Assembly (NCBI GenBank): GCA_947561715.1 | Contig: OX387197.1 | Coordinates: 23,834,266-23,898,265, forward strand | Direction: 5' to 3' | Origin: Ascidia mentula | Taxonomy: Eukaryota > Chordata > Ascidiacea > Phlebobranchia > Ascidiidae | Length of the DNA stretch: 64,000 nt | Part shown: positions 1 through 22,538 of the stretch, one piece after another | Layout: every line of letters starts with the position of its first letter | How positions within the stretch are numbered: position 1 is the first letter of the stretch | Program-made: the position numbers and the translations under genes | The notes under the pieces: model-generated | What the model saw: the letters and a program-made list of their open reading frames with translations, nothing else | Databases searched by the model: none | Told to the model about the DNA's origin: nothing

Positions 1-491
1 TTTCCATCAACCAATGTCATGGTGAAAAGGCAAGCACGAAAGCAAGTCTCGTTGAAGTTTAACGTGTTATGATGAAAACAACAGCGAACGTCTCACGATT
101 TTTGCACATCTTAAACTTTTGCCTTTACCGACGGATGATCCCGGTAATTAGTCTTTGTCACGTATAGACGACAGCTTTTAAATTCATCAAGCGCCCTAGC
201 CGTGCACGTGATCAAATTCAGTAGACAGTTTTTGCACAAAAACCAATGATTTAATGCTTTTCGGAAACGGCGGCCATGCAAGCAAAAGGGTTCTTATTTG
301 TACGACCGTCGGCAATTTGGAACAGTGCAAATAAATTGGGTACTAGATTTTTGCCATTACAGTGATTTGTCATTAAAAAATAGGATTGCATACTGCTCAT
401 GGATGGTTGCAACATTAAAAACAATCCAGTCGTCCTTAAACAGCCTAAAAGGCAGATTGGTGTCGCGCGGCCTAGAAGTCAGAACCTAATC
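1..491. other. Left window edge, no gene recognised
   Basis: I see no convincing exon here on either strand. Further 3' exons of the minus-strand DUF3504 gene at 492-3815 could lie in this stretch or beyond the window edge, because that protein is shorter at its C-terminus than its relatives, but I could not identify one. Confidence 0.4.
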
Positions 492-3400
492 CTAATAAAA
501 AGTTGCTACAGACCAAGAAAACCAACCTCTGTTGCAATGACTCTCCAAGTTCAACTCTCCCGATCGACATTTGAGCGCCTCGCGGAACTCGGCAAAGGTG
601 TTCGAGTATTTGTCGAAAAAATTAACTTCCGATCGACAAGAGACTTGCCGCAGGTAGCGCTGGAGACCCGACGCGATTTGCATGAGTGTGTCGGCTGGGT
701 ACGGTTTCTTGTCCTTCCGCCGGACCTGTTGAAACAGGAATAAACCGGTTTTGAAACCGTGGTGGGTATACTGTTACGGATTGGTCGTATTTTGCCTTGA
801 TAAATATTGCACACTTTCATATTTATAATTATTATTGCCAGGAGAATCTTTTTTATTCAGTGGACATTGTTATCACGTTTTAGTGATGGAAAATTTCCTG
901 CTTGAGAATTTGCTTTTTTAAAATGACTTTTCGTTGCTTGTTGAAAGGTGTCTGTGAGTTGTATGTAAAAAGATTGCACTCAGCGGTTGCAAGTTGGTCC
1001 ATAATTTCGAAAAATTTGGGTTTTCATACTAATCAAGAATTTAATGCAAAAAAATTCACCCAACGTTTCATGTGGTTACAAATATATTTTTTTTCCAAAA
1101 ACCTTAAATTGGTCACAGTTAAGTTAGCGATGGCTCACCTCTTTGATGAATTTCGGGAGCCAGTAGCTCATTGCGTCGATGTCTGCCACCCTTATATCAA
1201 CAGGCACCTCTTGGTATTTATCCAGTTTCGTATCAGGATTTCGGTTCCTGGTCAACGCCCAGTCTCTCCACACCTTTTAAGTATAAAACGATATTATTAT
1301 GTTACGCGTTAGAAAAGACGAGTGTCAGTAGCATGTGGATCGTTATAAAAACTGCTCCGATCACCTTCCTTTTCTGTTCTAGTACCTCGGGCTGGGCAAT
1401 CTACTATAAAAATATGTTTGGGAATGGAGGTATGACTTTTACATCTCAATATTTTGAAAAAATGTGCCAAAACCGTTTATTGTATCTTTTTCTGCACGAT
1501 CTTACGTGGCGTAATTCAGTTACAGTTTCGTTAGAAGGTATAGTGTCACTGCAGTATTTGCTGCAGGTAAATTCACACCACTACAAACACCATGGCGTTT
1601 TAACTGTGAAACTATCATCACAACTATGACGTATTCACGTTTCTCAGTTTGAAAAACAATATCTTCGAAATTTTAACGATTTTGGTCGTATTTATTTTGG
1701 TTTGTAAACTTGCAATTAACTTTTCCGCCCGATGGCTTCTTGATTGATTGCAATCTTTTCGGTCCATGTATCTAAAACAATGCGTTTTTTCCCTATGGAG
1801 GTCGATATATCCTTATCATCTGTAGAGTCTAAACGCGATTAGAACGTACGCGGTTGCACTGTTTAGAAAGCAGCAAGTCGCTTGTAAACATGTCGACAAA
1901 ACAACGCATGTCTTTGTCTAAACTAAAAAAAAACGGGTCCACGACAAGCGAATGTCGTTATCAGGTCTTCAATACCGCGACAACTTTAAAACTTTGAAGG
2001 TTGCAACTTCAAAGTAAAGTTTGTGACATCAAACGCGCCCAGTTCCTTGACAAGTGGCGTGGAAAGTTAACAAGCGACCTTCAAAACTGGAGCAGGCATC
2101 AAGCTCACATCCCATCGACCAATATCGCCCATCTATATTGAACTTAAACGGCGATGTAGTGGGAATAGAGATATAATGTGTGGCATATTAACGGAGTGCC
2201 TCCCCACCGCGCACGCCCACACCTTCAGACTCTATCAGATAGCAAACTAGGCCTCATAATCGCGAAAAGATAGCGTGCCGACGGCGCAGAGCCGTGAGTC
2301 TCAGAACGGTCTAAACGCTGTATCAATTCACCCGTTTCTTGGTTCATTCATTCTCGTCGAGCAGCGTAGAGGATATTATGCGCGCTCGACGTCTCCGTTA
2401 AAGCGGATACAGCTTGTGCTATGTTTCTACCACCTTTTCCCCAATGTAAAGCCACTCTATACGGTGACTGTCAACGCGCCGGTCTGGTTGAAATGAATTA
2501 GCGACGCTTGCTGGTATAGACGCCGCGCCCGACGGCAAAGAAAACACTGGAACCAACCGGCTGGCAGTAAAAATCGTGTTTAGACGAAGTCGGTTCGTTT
2601 CGTGTTTCAATGTGTTGGGAAACAACACATTCGAAGCGGGATTGGGTATAAAGCACAACCACGTCTGTTTTTATGTCTTTATTTCCGCGCGTCTCCGTCA
2701 AGCAGAACGGGCCATTAGGGCTTCTTTCCTTCGCTAACTGTTGGTAATAAACGATGTTGAAAACACGCAAGTAAAGCCATGCCTTATGTGCTGATATAAT
2801 CGAGGATGTCTTTTCAGCATATATGAATTTGGCCGTGACCCCACGCTGCGTCTTCGCCGTAATGTGTTTTACTTGTAACGCGCAGCACAAAGAGGAGAAA
2901 TGTATGTAACTGTTAACTGTAATGTATGTCCCGCGTGAATATCGCCGCCGCACTTGACAGCTAAAAGTTCCATTCGACCCTATGTCTTTTCGGTTGTTCG
3001 ACCCCCAAAGAACGCAGTATCACAATAAGCTGGAATCAATTTCAATCAATTTTGTTAATTTTGAACCACCTTATTTATTGTCAAAAACCGATGTTTTCAA
3101 CTGACAGCACCTTTGGATCGGTGTGATAAAAATACTGCAAAGGAGACGCAGAGAACGGAATGAATTAAACAAACCAAACAGAAGGTTACAACAACAGGGT
3201 GCACCCTACCTTAATCGCCCAATTATTCTGTCTCATCGTTCGTTCCGGAATCAGTCCGCTCAGTCCACTTCCGTTCACTGCCACGTCAGAAAAGGATGGA
3301 GAAGCTCCAGAGCTGGCGTTCGCGTCTCCGTTCATTTGTTGCTGTTGCTGCTGGATTGATGAGAATGTGTGCCAATTCAGAAGACTGGGGCTCGGCGAGT

Positions 3401-3815
3401 CCACCACACTAGTGGACATGGACTTGGACAGTCGCTGCTTTTTCCCAGATTTTTGCGTCGGGGCCTCCGCCCCCGTTCCAATGTCGTTGCCCTTGCGCTG
3501 CATGAATGACCTGTAGTGTTCCAGGATGCTGCTCTCGCGTTTCTCGCTGCTCTCCTCGTCTACCGCCAGACGAGGGGAAGACCCGTCGCCCGAAGAATCG
3601 CTCTGGTAACCTTCCGATGACGTCATGGCTTTCTGCGGAGTCCTGCGTTTCCTCCCGTTGCGTTTAGTGAACTGCGTCAGGTTGAGGGGACGAGATTCGA
3701 TTCGAGCGATTTTCGCCACCTCCAGGTTTTCCGCCTCGCAGTCGTCGCTGTTGGTTGCCATGACGCGCAGGTCGCTCGCGCAGTGGTCACTAGGTGGCCT
3801 CACGTCTACCGACAT
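492..3815 (-). CDS. DUF3504 (Crypton-derived recombinase-like) protein, KIAA1958/ZMYM type
   Basis: Three exons read in the order 3815-3210, 1273-1139, 725-492; all junctions are phase 0 with GT-AG ends, giving 324 residues. I start at MSVDVRPP (ATG at 3813-3815), although the frame is open upstream to a possible acceptor near 3870. Residues 1-202 are low complexity and charged, with RKRR and a run of six glutamines, as in nuclear regulators. The family signature crosses both junctions: NNWAIK joins VWRDWALTRN, and YWLPKFIKE joins VRRKDKKPYPADTL, then SGLQRYLR and NFFDKYS. This is the N-terminal DNA-binding half of the DUF3504 domain, which is derived from the tyrosine recombinase of Crypton transposons. 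The catalytic half is absent: the frame stops at 492 or continues in an exon not seen. Function is unknown; chromatin or DNA binding is inferred from relatives. Exon 1 on its own is not recognisable. Confidence 0.7.
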
Positions 3816-6708
3816 GCTTTCTTTTATCGATTGTGACGTCAGGCTATAAACGCACACACACCTACTGTACACCTGTGGTGAAAAAAAAGTAAACAAAATG
3901 AGACAGACGAAAATCTGCAGGCTATATGCTCGGTTGCTAGTTTATCTGTGTTTGCGATGTTGAATACATCCGAAAACGACCATTAACAATCTACTACGTA
4001 AGCAGGAACTAATCTACGTCACAATGCCGGCTAATGCGCGTGTTTAACGCAACAAACTGCATCGCATTCGCTTCAAAAACGGCCCTCGATTCCACATTTT
4101 CTAGACGCTTCTAATTAGGCAAACGCTGAACTATGGCGCGTAAAGAATTAACGTTAAATGTCGAGTGCTTAAAGACGCGCGCATTGCTCTCAGAACGAAA
4201 TTCGCTGAAAAAAGTTCTGCCCCAACCTACTGCTTGCAAGATGAAAGGTTCGGGACCGACCGCTCTTAGCAGTATGGTGGTAGTTAATTTATCACGTACG
4301 GATTGTTAGTTCAAGAAACGTGCCACCAGTTTTCGGTCCAATTAAACTTATTATTACGTGCTCCTGTGACGTGTAAAAGACAGGAAACGACAGGGATCCT
4401 TTAAGCTAATTGTTAAGCGTAATGTTTTTCGGGCTGTTTGAAGAAAAAGTTACAAGGCCACCACGCTCGGCTTGCCACAAACCAAAAGGGAAAAAGAAGC
4501 CCGCGTCAAAGCCACGACTTTATAGACGCGGGAGGACGGCCAGTGTTTGTTTTTTTCTGTTTATTCAAGTCATTTCGTTATAAAACGGCCCGTTTGGATT
4601 ATGATTGAGATCAACGAACGAGGTCGTTCGTGTCTGCACCAAGCGCTGTTTAATAAGTTCAAAGACCCTACGCATAAGTAGAGCAAAAAGAAGCAAAACT
4701 GTGCCGTTCGTCTATACGATTCCGCACGCATGTAATTAAGCTACGCGCGCCTTTCCAGTTTCTTAGAACTTGTTGTTCGATTCGCCCTTCTGCGAAAAAA
4801 CTTTCCACCTGCTGTCGTACTGCGAAGACCACCTTTCTCTGTTTAAAGCTCTTTTTTCTACTGTGTGTGGCGCCGCAATAAACATACACAACGCGGCGGT
4901 GTTTCATGCATCAATCCAATCGCCTCGCGCGCTAACCAAGCGTATTCAGCGTAAACAACACTCGTGGATACCTTTCCGGTTCTCGGAAACTAGAACAGAT
5001 CTCCCTTTTTTGCGGCTTCCAGAGAAAAATAATCATATTTGGAAACCTTTTGCAGCAACGTTTCAAGTTCGTATTTTCTGCACCATACGAGCTTGTTGTA
5101 ATTCCCCTATTGCGGGACCTTTACGGAAACAAACCCGTTTTTTAAACCAGCGGCATTAGAGAAAACATCTATAGTCCTGCAAACAACACACTGCCGTCTG
5201 TTGGAACCTGAATGACTGAACGAGGCTTGACATCTGTTTACCAAAATATAAACACTGATGGAGCGAGCACAGTTTTGCATTGTCACATTGTTAATTAAGT
5301 CACTCGGCGTCGCGGACGCGATGCATGTATACACACAGTAGATACGTAAAAGCACATTTGTCATATCATCATAACAACGCTAGTCACAGAGTCGCACCCA
5401 GCCAGTCTTTATGGCCTTTGACAAAGACACCAGACAACTGTCTTTTCTGAAAACTCCTATCCAGCCGCATTGATTTTGGAACCTTTTTCTCTTCGCCCAA
5501 CCGTATAGAACTAACCGTAGACGGCGAATTGATCCGGCGCTGACAAAACTCGGTCCAAGCCCACAATCAAAAGCTCATTGGCCCAGATACTTTTTCGTGT
5601 GTCTAAACACGAAAAGAAGTAAGCCACCGCCGCGCATGGCACACACGCGTGCAGAGAAAAAGCAAATTTTAAGCTAGAGTTGAAAGAAAACCGGTCACAT
5701 CTCTCTTAACAAGCATCCACGCGCCGCACCGTCGACTTAAATTAAATCGAAAGACGATAATAATAACATTAAAACACAGCTTAGTATCGTTAGAGTTCTA
5801 CGCCTTGCGGGCGAAGTCGGGCGCTCGTCTTGCAACAGGTTACAGGCGGCAAATGCGCAAAAAAAAATAACGTCCCGTTTTTAGTCGTGACTATATTTTT
5901 GTTTTGTGTTTTGCATTTTTTACAAACGTGACTGATGCCTGTATTCGTTCAGCCGCCTTCTATGCAAGCACAGTCCGTTTCCGGAAACATTTCAAAACCT
6001 CTTTCTCTTTTCACTCGAAAGGAAATCGTTTCAGCACTCTGGCTACTCGAAACGAACGCTTGTCTACAGTTGCCTTCTCACTGAATGAACGCCGATTTGG
6101 AACGGGCCCTTTGTTCCTTCATTGTGATGTAATAACGCGAGCGTTCTGGCATATAGAACCGGGGGGCGTTGTTTTCTCTTCTCGTAGAAGCGCTATTGTA
6201 TGCTCTGATTAACAAACACAATGATGGGTCTGCGCGAATACAGTTGCTTCTATTAATGTTTAAGCCTAACTGTTAGCGCCTGTGTACTTTACCGTAGCGT
6301 TTCTACGGTGTTTGCCATTCGCAAGCCTAACTTCGCGTGCCTGGAACACATAATTACCAAAACCGTGTGTGCATAACATGCGACCCCCTTGTAGACTTTT
6401 GTTTTATTGGAGCTCTCGTTGTACATTCACAGAACCGATTGCCCTGGCATGATTAAAAGGGAAACATAATGTGCTGGCAGATTTACTGGCACTCCAAGTT
6501 TGCGTAACTGCTCTCTAACGGTTTTGCCCACAGTCGTACGTCGGCCGTTTAAAGTTCAATCGCCCTCATCATTTTCACGTCTACAGCCGTGCCAAAGTTT
6601 TTCTAACAATAGCGGTTAAGTCAATATCCCCAAAACGCGGCGGGGTTTGCAAAGGCCTGCACATACTTACATTAGAAAGCCCTTTTTTCGATAAATTTTC
6701 TCCCACAG
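3816..6708. other. 2.9 kb without a recognised gene
   Basis: This block separates the minus-strand DUF3504 gene from the first NUP107 exon found. Both promoters and the missing 5' exons of NUP107 would be expected here. Open frames on both strands are short, start mostly at non-ATG codons and show no family motif. I could not place any exon in it. Confidence 0.4.
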
Positions 6709-9700
6709 CGTGATGTTGAATATATTTCTACTCTATTTGGAAAATTTCCCGTTTTTGTGCGAGCTACCCCAATTCCATTACAAACCACAAACTATCACGA
6801 CGATAAAGTTAAACCGTGTCGTTGTTTAGGTGTTGACGACGCGCTGGTTGGACTTGAAGGAAACCCAAACAGAAAGTTATGGAAGATCGCCGCCTGGCAC
6901 ATGTCAAAAAATGTAAGATTGCAATTAGTTCACTGGCTAAGTCACTATTATCTATGTGCCAGCACACTTAATCTCTGTAGTTGATGATGCTTCAGGCAGT
7001 ATTTCAATAGAGGCACAGTTAACCTGTGGTGCAACATTGTTGCCTGTTTAATTAGAGCAACTACAAACTTTCAATTCGTTGGGCGTTTTGAATCAAAAGT
7101 GTTGTGTTGTTTTGCCATTAAACCATTAAAAGCAAGATAATAAACGGCAAATTCCCCTGTTCTCTTTTTTTCTTGCCTGTCTTCAGCCAAAACACACCCA
7201 GTCTAGACTAAAATTCTTAAGCGATGGTAATAATTTTTCACAGAGTGGCTACAATGAAATGGAGAGGGCCATTTATGGAGCAATGTGTGGGAACCTAAAG
7301 GCGGTGAGCGTATTAAATTACAACCTTTATGTAATACAACATTACTGCTGTGATTGCTCTGCAGTGCCCACAATGATCAACAGTTAGGCTTTGGGATTTT
7401 CTAAATAGTTTTATTGTTAAGGCAAGGACATTCTGGCACATACCATTGCAATTCAAGATGGGAAATCAATGAATAATAAATAAACCTTTTATTGGCATTT
7501 TATTATTCATTCTTTCTTCAAAGAGAACAAATATATATGTATTGCAATCACTACTGGATCCGCACATATGTCAAATATATTAATATGCACAAAAATATTG
7601 TTAAACAATACAGCCCCTTTTATGGTTTTGTAGTAATACAAGGACCCAACAAATCTCTACACTTCTTCAAAGCCTCACAGCAACAATGCTAAGTTTCCCC
7701 AATGACATGTTTTTTGCAGATGTTGGCAGTTTCCACTTCATGGCAAGACTGCCTTTGGTCCCATTTCAAAACCATGGTGGATGTGACTGTGGAACAACAC
7801 ATTCACAGCATTCCCCACCTTCTGTTTCCATGGCAACAAGTGGTGGGCAGTGCCCTGTCCATACCGGAAGATTACTGGATGCAAAAGGTCACCCAAAGTA
7901 GGGAGATATTTGAGAAGATGGAAGGTTCATACATACAGGTGATACATTTTTTGAATTTACACTGTGCAGAAAATAAAAAAAAAATTCCATGAAAAAATTT
8001 GTTCTAAAGAATAAAACCCAGGAAGTGACTTTGAGTTGAAAACAAGTCCAGTCAAAGTATAACATAGCATTCAAGTTTGTTAAATATGCCAAAAATTTGA
8101 TACGTTTTTGTTGCAGGTTGTACAAGATGAAGGAAAGCAGCCGTACCACTTTGTTCAGAAGTGCCTGATACTGGAAGACATGGATTCTTTGCTTGAAGAA
8201 GCGATGAGTTGGATGGGAGAAATCCATCCTCATCTTCTACGCTTCTTGACTCATCTCATTCTGTTTCTTAAATCAATCGGTGTCGCTTTAAATGTAGGTG
8301 TAACATTCGTGAAAAGTATGGAACAATTTAGGCATTAAACTAACCCAGTCATTCTTGTAGTTGTCATTTTCGCTTGTTCATTTCTGTTATTTACATGATC
8401 ATGCCTAAATTTTTTTTATCCAACATTCCAAAAAATGTAATATTATTCACCAATTTATTTAATGTAAAAATGAAGTTTTTGTTATATATTAATGTCTATG
8501 ATATATATGTACATCTATATATAATCAATACTTTTGTAAAATGTTAACAAAGCCTTTTTCGGACATTACTGCGTTGTCTTTTTAGAAAAATTGTATTTTT
8601 GTTTATTTTCTAGAATGACCATGCAGACACAATTCTAAAAGCTTTTGTTCAACATTTGATGCAAGATGAATCCACCAGTCACATAGTGGCGATGTACACT
8701 GCTTTTTTGCCCAAAGATCATCAACTTTCAGCATATGCTGAATTCCTGTGTAATGTGGAAGACCAACAAAAACGCCACCACTATTTGCAGTTGGCTGAAG
8801 AAGCTGGTGTGTTTATGGCATTAAAATAATTGCAGTGGTTTTTTATTTAATTTTTTTTATCATTGACTATTAATTTTTTTGCTTTAGAGTTTGTGAAATG
8901 TATAACTGTAGTTTGGTCAATTGCACGAGAGTTTTTGACAAATTGCACGAAACATTTTTGACTCAAATTCCAAGGTATTGTTGGCATTTTGTTACTTTTG
9001 GCAAACAAGCGAGTTGTTAAAAGCACCAAGTTTGTTTTAAAGTTTTTGTGTAAAGCTATCTATAGCAGGTTTTCTTTTTTCTGCAACTTTTCTTTTAAAA
9101 AAAGAATTTTTATAGACCTTTTGACATCCTAGTAAACAACTATTAAATATGTAGTTCCCCTACAAAAGCCATTTTCCAAAAAAATTGTTTTGTGACACCA
9201 AAAAGGGTAGTTTCACAAACTCTGTTCTCTTTTGTAGTTGAAACACATATCTTGAATAATCAACCATGTTTTCTTGTGCAATGTTTTTTTATATATTTTG
9301 TCTTCTGTAGGTTTGGACATACCTTCTATCACCAAAAATGTTGTCGAGCGAATTCGAGAAGAGGTGGAACCCGACTTTGTTGACATTTCTATGCTGCTAC
9401 AGCAGGATAAAACAATGCCGGTGGATTTGGAAATTTCAGCGGGCGACAGAAAGAAAATTGATGCAATTGATTGGTTGGTTTTTGACCGTTCTCAAAGAAG
9501 TGAAGCACTCAAGCAAAGCAATGCAGTTGTCAGGCTGTTCCTGAGTAAGAAATATTTGTTCTTGTTGCTAAAAAGAAAAATTAAATTGTGATTGTTTATT
9601 TCAATGTTAGTTTTATCTGATGTTGCTTGGTATTGATTTTTTTAGATTACTTCAGTGTTATGAGGTTTTATTAATTTTTACCTCCAGTTATTTGAGTACT

Positions 9701-11283
9701 GTTGATACAAATAGAGCTGACAAAATTGTAAAATCAAAGTAACTAGTTATTTCTTACTGATTCATGTTAACAATGTTTTTTAGCTGGCAACAAGCTTTCT
9801 GCTGCAAGAGAGGTGATGCTCAAGATTCCAAGTGATTCTATAAGTGTGGTGTCCTCTGAAATGGGTAGAACGGTAAGAACCTAATCATTGTTGAACATTA
9901 TTTGACAAAAAAAACGACATGACTCATTCAAACTCTAATTTAAAAGCAACTTTATTGTCAAAAACAGCTTTAATGGCAAAATGTCATAATTTAAATAAAC
10001 AAAAACTTTGGTTACAAAAAATGTGACACCGCCCACATCACATTCCTACTATATTGTGTTTGTGATGTTTTCACATTATATAAAGCCTTAAATCTGAATT
10101 AAGACTTGAAAATTTACGTTTCCAGTGATCATTTATTTGTTGTGGCTCTAGTTTTAAACCTATATTAAACTGACACTTTCTGGTACTAAATATTTCTGTG
10201 TTGTATTATGGCTCCAGTTTTTAATCTATTTTAAACTTGCTAGACACAAAGTTTTTCTTCACTTCCTCCAGAGGAGGACAACACAATTAAAGAACACCTT
10301 TGTTTACAAGTAAGTATTTGGTTTTTAAATTCTAGGTGACAATTATCAAACTAGTTAAATATATTTTTATCTGGAAACAATTGGACACCATTGTATGTTA
10401 TTCTTTTGTCTAATATTTGGACTTGATTCTGGATTTTTATCAACTTGGCAGTTGTTCTTTTGTTAATACATTTTGAAACCTACAGGCTTATCTGGGCACT
10501 CAACAAGCTTTCTCTGACTGGTTTAAACATTTTCACCACAAACCAACTCCTCCAAATCCAACAGAACCAACGTCGCTGTACAACTCCGTCAGTATATCAG
10601 AACTAGTTGCAGAGGAGCACAGGTTACTAGTGAAGTGTTTATTTTTATTATAGTGGAGATTTTTTTTTAATTTTATTACTGGTTTAGGATCTTATGCCAA
10701 CTCTTAGCCATGTGGCTCATTTTTTTAAATGTATGAACATTAGGCAAAAGAAATATGAAGATGATGTTGAAATGTGGAGAGATCGTTTGGAGCGCCTCTG
10801 TGAATCAGTCGCTGAGAAAATCTACAGCGTCCTGACATTTCCACAAGGATGGCTTGTGGATAACGTCGAGGTAAAAAGTAACCAAGACACCAAAAACACT
10901 ATTTGAAATTATGTTGTTTTAAATTACATGTTTGTGTTGCAGCAAAATACTGAAGGGGAAGAAAGACGCCAACAACAAATGTTGACGCTCCGTGAACAAT
11001 GCATTCCCACCCTGTGCGACCTCGTTATTACTGTTCTAACAGGAACTGGACAACACAAAAGCTGTGCGAAGGTCGCTAACGTCATAGCATCAGAAGATTA
11101 CCAATTATACAAGGTTTGTACTTTAACAGTCGCATTACAATTACGTGGAGTTTCATGGTCAAGCCATATCTACCCCTGCAGCATTGATCTAAAAAGAAAT
11201 GATTTTACTTTCAGCTTTTTACAAAGGAAGAGGGAAGAAAACTTATGAACAGAATTCAAGATGCAATGGTTGATGTGTTGTAA
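6709..11283 (+). CDS. NUP107: Nucleoporin Nup107, C-terminal part (5' exons not found)
   Basis: Scaffold nucleoporin of the Y-shaped (Nup107-160) complex of the nuclear pore. Exons: 6709-6912, 7244-7303, 7720-7938, 8117-8293, 8614-8806, 9311-9544, 9784-9872, 10244-10309, 10486-10622, 10744-10870, 10943-11113, 11215-11283, giving 581 residues with continuous phase and a TAA stop. Recognisable pieces compared with the human protein: GNPNRKLWKIAAWHM, ERAIYGAMCGNLKA, FVQKCLILEDMDSL, HLLRFLTHLILFLK, IDAIDWLVFDRSQRSEALKQ, IKEHLCLQAYLGTQQAF and LFTKEEGRKLM near the end. Human Nup107 has about 925 residues, so roughly the first 340 are missing. The first exon follows a good acceptor (tttctcccacag) and is open throughout, but its first ~35 residues match poorly, so its 5' edge is less certain. 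MED28 lies downstream in convergent orientation. Confidence 0.9.
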
Positions 11284-11321
11284 TGAAACCAAGACCAGTC
11301 ATTCTTACTGCCTTGAAATTC

Positions 11322-11327
11322 AATAAA
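11322..11327 (+). terminator. Poly(A) signal of NUP107
   Basis: AATAAA lies 39 bases after the NUP107 stop codon, the expected spacing for a short 3' UTR. The 341 bases between the NUP107 and MED28 stops (11284-11624) hold the two convergent 3' UTRs and nothing else I can recognise. Confidence 0.6.
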
Positions 11328-11624
11328 CTACTTTCAATTGTTTGTTATGAAATTTGCACATGCTAAGTGTAATGAACAGACTTTACATTCTGATATGACC
11401 CAACAGTTATGGAACAGTGTCTGTGAACATTTTGTCGGTAAACTGAACAAGAAATAACATAGATATTAACCCAACAGGCGTAGGGCTACAATTTTCAAAA
11501 GTACATGTAGACTGCATTCCAGCAGAGTATGTTTGTTTTATAAATCTCCCACTACCTCTTTTCACATCCATAATCCTCAATGGAAGGAAATCCTTCATAA
11601 GTAAAGGCTTAAATGATGCAGATG

Positions 11625-12335
11625 TTATGGTTTGGTCAAGCCACTGTCTGTGCTGACGTTCATCATTTCCTTTAAAGTCCTTTGCCATATTTGGAGTTTT
11701 TTCATTTGTTGTTGCATCGTCTCGTCCTTCCTCTTCAGTTCTGCTTCCAACTCGTCTATCTCTTCTTTGAGTGTCATCTCTGGGTGTTCCGTCGCAATTA
11801 TGACCCTCTGCTTTTGGAAATATGCCTCAGTTTTCCTGGCCAGTTCTATAAACTCATTGACGGCCATTTCAGCACTTGGACGTTGCTCATCTTGAAACGT
11901 TATTCCCACAGATGCTTCTTCGGTGACGAATGGAATAATACAGGCTCGAAATGCTGATTCCAGTTCATTGATCACACCACCAGGGTCGTTTGCAGCTTGT
12001 GGTGTCACCAACTAAACCACATTGAGTTGAATGAGGAATGATTGAGTAAATACAACCACACGCTTGCCGCGCAAACAAATAGTTGATTTTTATCTACCGC
12101 ATGTCAAACATTCTATACCACATTACCAAGAAACATCTTACATATTCATCACAAAAATAAGTTGAAAGTCAAACCGTTAATTATGGTGTACTGTTAGTTT
12201 TTGTTATAATCTGATAGAAAACTTTTCTAAACATTGTATCGTTTTGAGAAGTTTAAGGTTTACCTGTGTTAGTGCACTCAACTGTGCCTGCGTTGGTCGC
12301 ATTCCGATACCAGGCAAATGGGTTGGCTGTTGCAT
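11625..12335 (-). CDS. MED28: Mediator complex subunit 28
   Basis: Head-module subunit of Mediator, which bridges transcription factors and RNA polymerase II in the nucleus. Two exons, 12335-12264 and 12011-11625, joined in phase 0, encode 152 residues (human about 178; the difference is mostly in the N-terminal proline-rich tail). The protein starts MQQPTHLPGIGM. The family core is visible: VINELESAFRACI, an FIELARKTEAYFQKQR helix, and a C-terminal coiled coil around LKEEIDELEAELKRKD ending KKLQIWQRTLKEM. The start codon faces the CEBPZOS start 387 bases away on the other strand. Confidence 0.88.
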
Positions 12336-12722
12336 TTTCCCAATTTAAATGGCACGTTGCTGTATTAAGTCAACTTTAAGAAAAGCAGACAAAAAACAAA
12401 ATTTTCGGGAAAAAACAACAATCAAGTATTTTGATACGCATGAGTAACTGTGGCACGCTTGATAAAATGCACAATTTTATAGTTTTCTTGGGGATATTAA
12501 AATGTTCCAACTTAAAACTTGTAACTTACAACATCTCCATTGAACGTACTGATGTTTTTTTATTTCAATTTGTAACATTGTTATATTATTTATTGTCACA
12601 AAATATGCCAAGCGAATGTCACTTTTTGTCAATGTAGTACAAGGACAACATGTTTTGTATGCTTACTGCCGTGTTCATGCAGATCCTGTAATGCTAAAGA
12701 AAAACTCGTTTGGGTCCAACAA
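12336..12722. promoter_or_regulatory. Shared upstream region of MED28 and CEBPZOS
   Basis: These 387 bases separate two divergent start codons and contain no credible exon, so they probably act as a bidirectional promoter. No TATA box in a convincing position was seen on either side. Part of it must be 5' UTR of both genes. Confidence 0.45.
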
Positions 12723-13073
12723 ATGCAGTTGTCGGGTGGTAATGTGGTGAAGGGTTTTCTTTTTGCCGAGCTTTTTGCAGCCTGTGGGGTCCTTTTGTAT
12801 TACAAGAAAATTGAAAGACAGCAGGAATATCGTAAAAAGCTTTTTAACAAGAAAAGTCACATTTTGGAAGGTAAATTGCTTGGAAACAAATGGAAAATTA
12901 CATCTTACATACTTTTTTGTTTTCTTTTAATCATAAATCGTTTGAACAATTTATGTAACAAGCTTTTTAAATGTATTCCCACAGTTTTCTACAAAAGCAA
13001 TGAGCTTGCTGGAAACCATGAACTAAGAAAGAGGGACATTGAAGCATTTCAAAGATTGTCGCTTGAAAATTGA
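12723..13073 (+). CDS. CEBPZOS: CEBPZOS-like small mitochondrial membrane protein
   Basis: Two exons, 12723-12870 and 12985-13073, encode 78 residues. The first half contains a single hydrophobic helix (VVKGFLFAELFAACGVLLYY) followed by basic residues, then KKSHILE joined across the intron to VFYKSNELAGNHELRKRD. Human CEBPZOS has the same plan: a KGVLVAEL helix, then FILEVYYKSTEKSG. The human protein is mitochondrial and its molecular role is poorly known. The stop codon lies only five bases before the PIK3C3 start, so both are probably expressed from one primary transcript. In vertebrates this gene is head-to-head with CEBPZ; here it is head-to-head with MED28. Confidence 0.78.
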   Translation: MQLSGGNVVKGFLFAELFAACGVLLYYKKIERQQEYRKKLFNKKSHILEGKLLGNKWKITSYILFCFLLIINRLNNLCNKLFKCIPTVFYKSNELAGNHELRKRDIEAFQRLSLEN

Positions 13074-13078
13074 CAAAA

Positions 13079-22538
<9,460 letters not shown>

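Noticed and set aside
298-743. Plus-strand frames at the left edge
   Set aside because: The opposite strand carries the DUF3504 exon at 492-725, which explains the open frames there.
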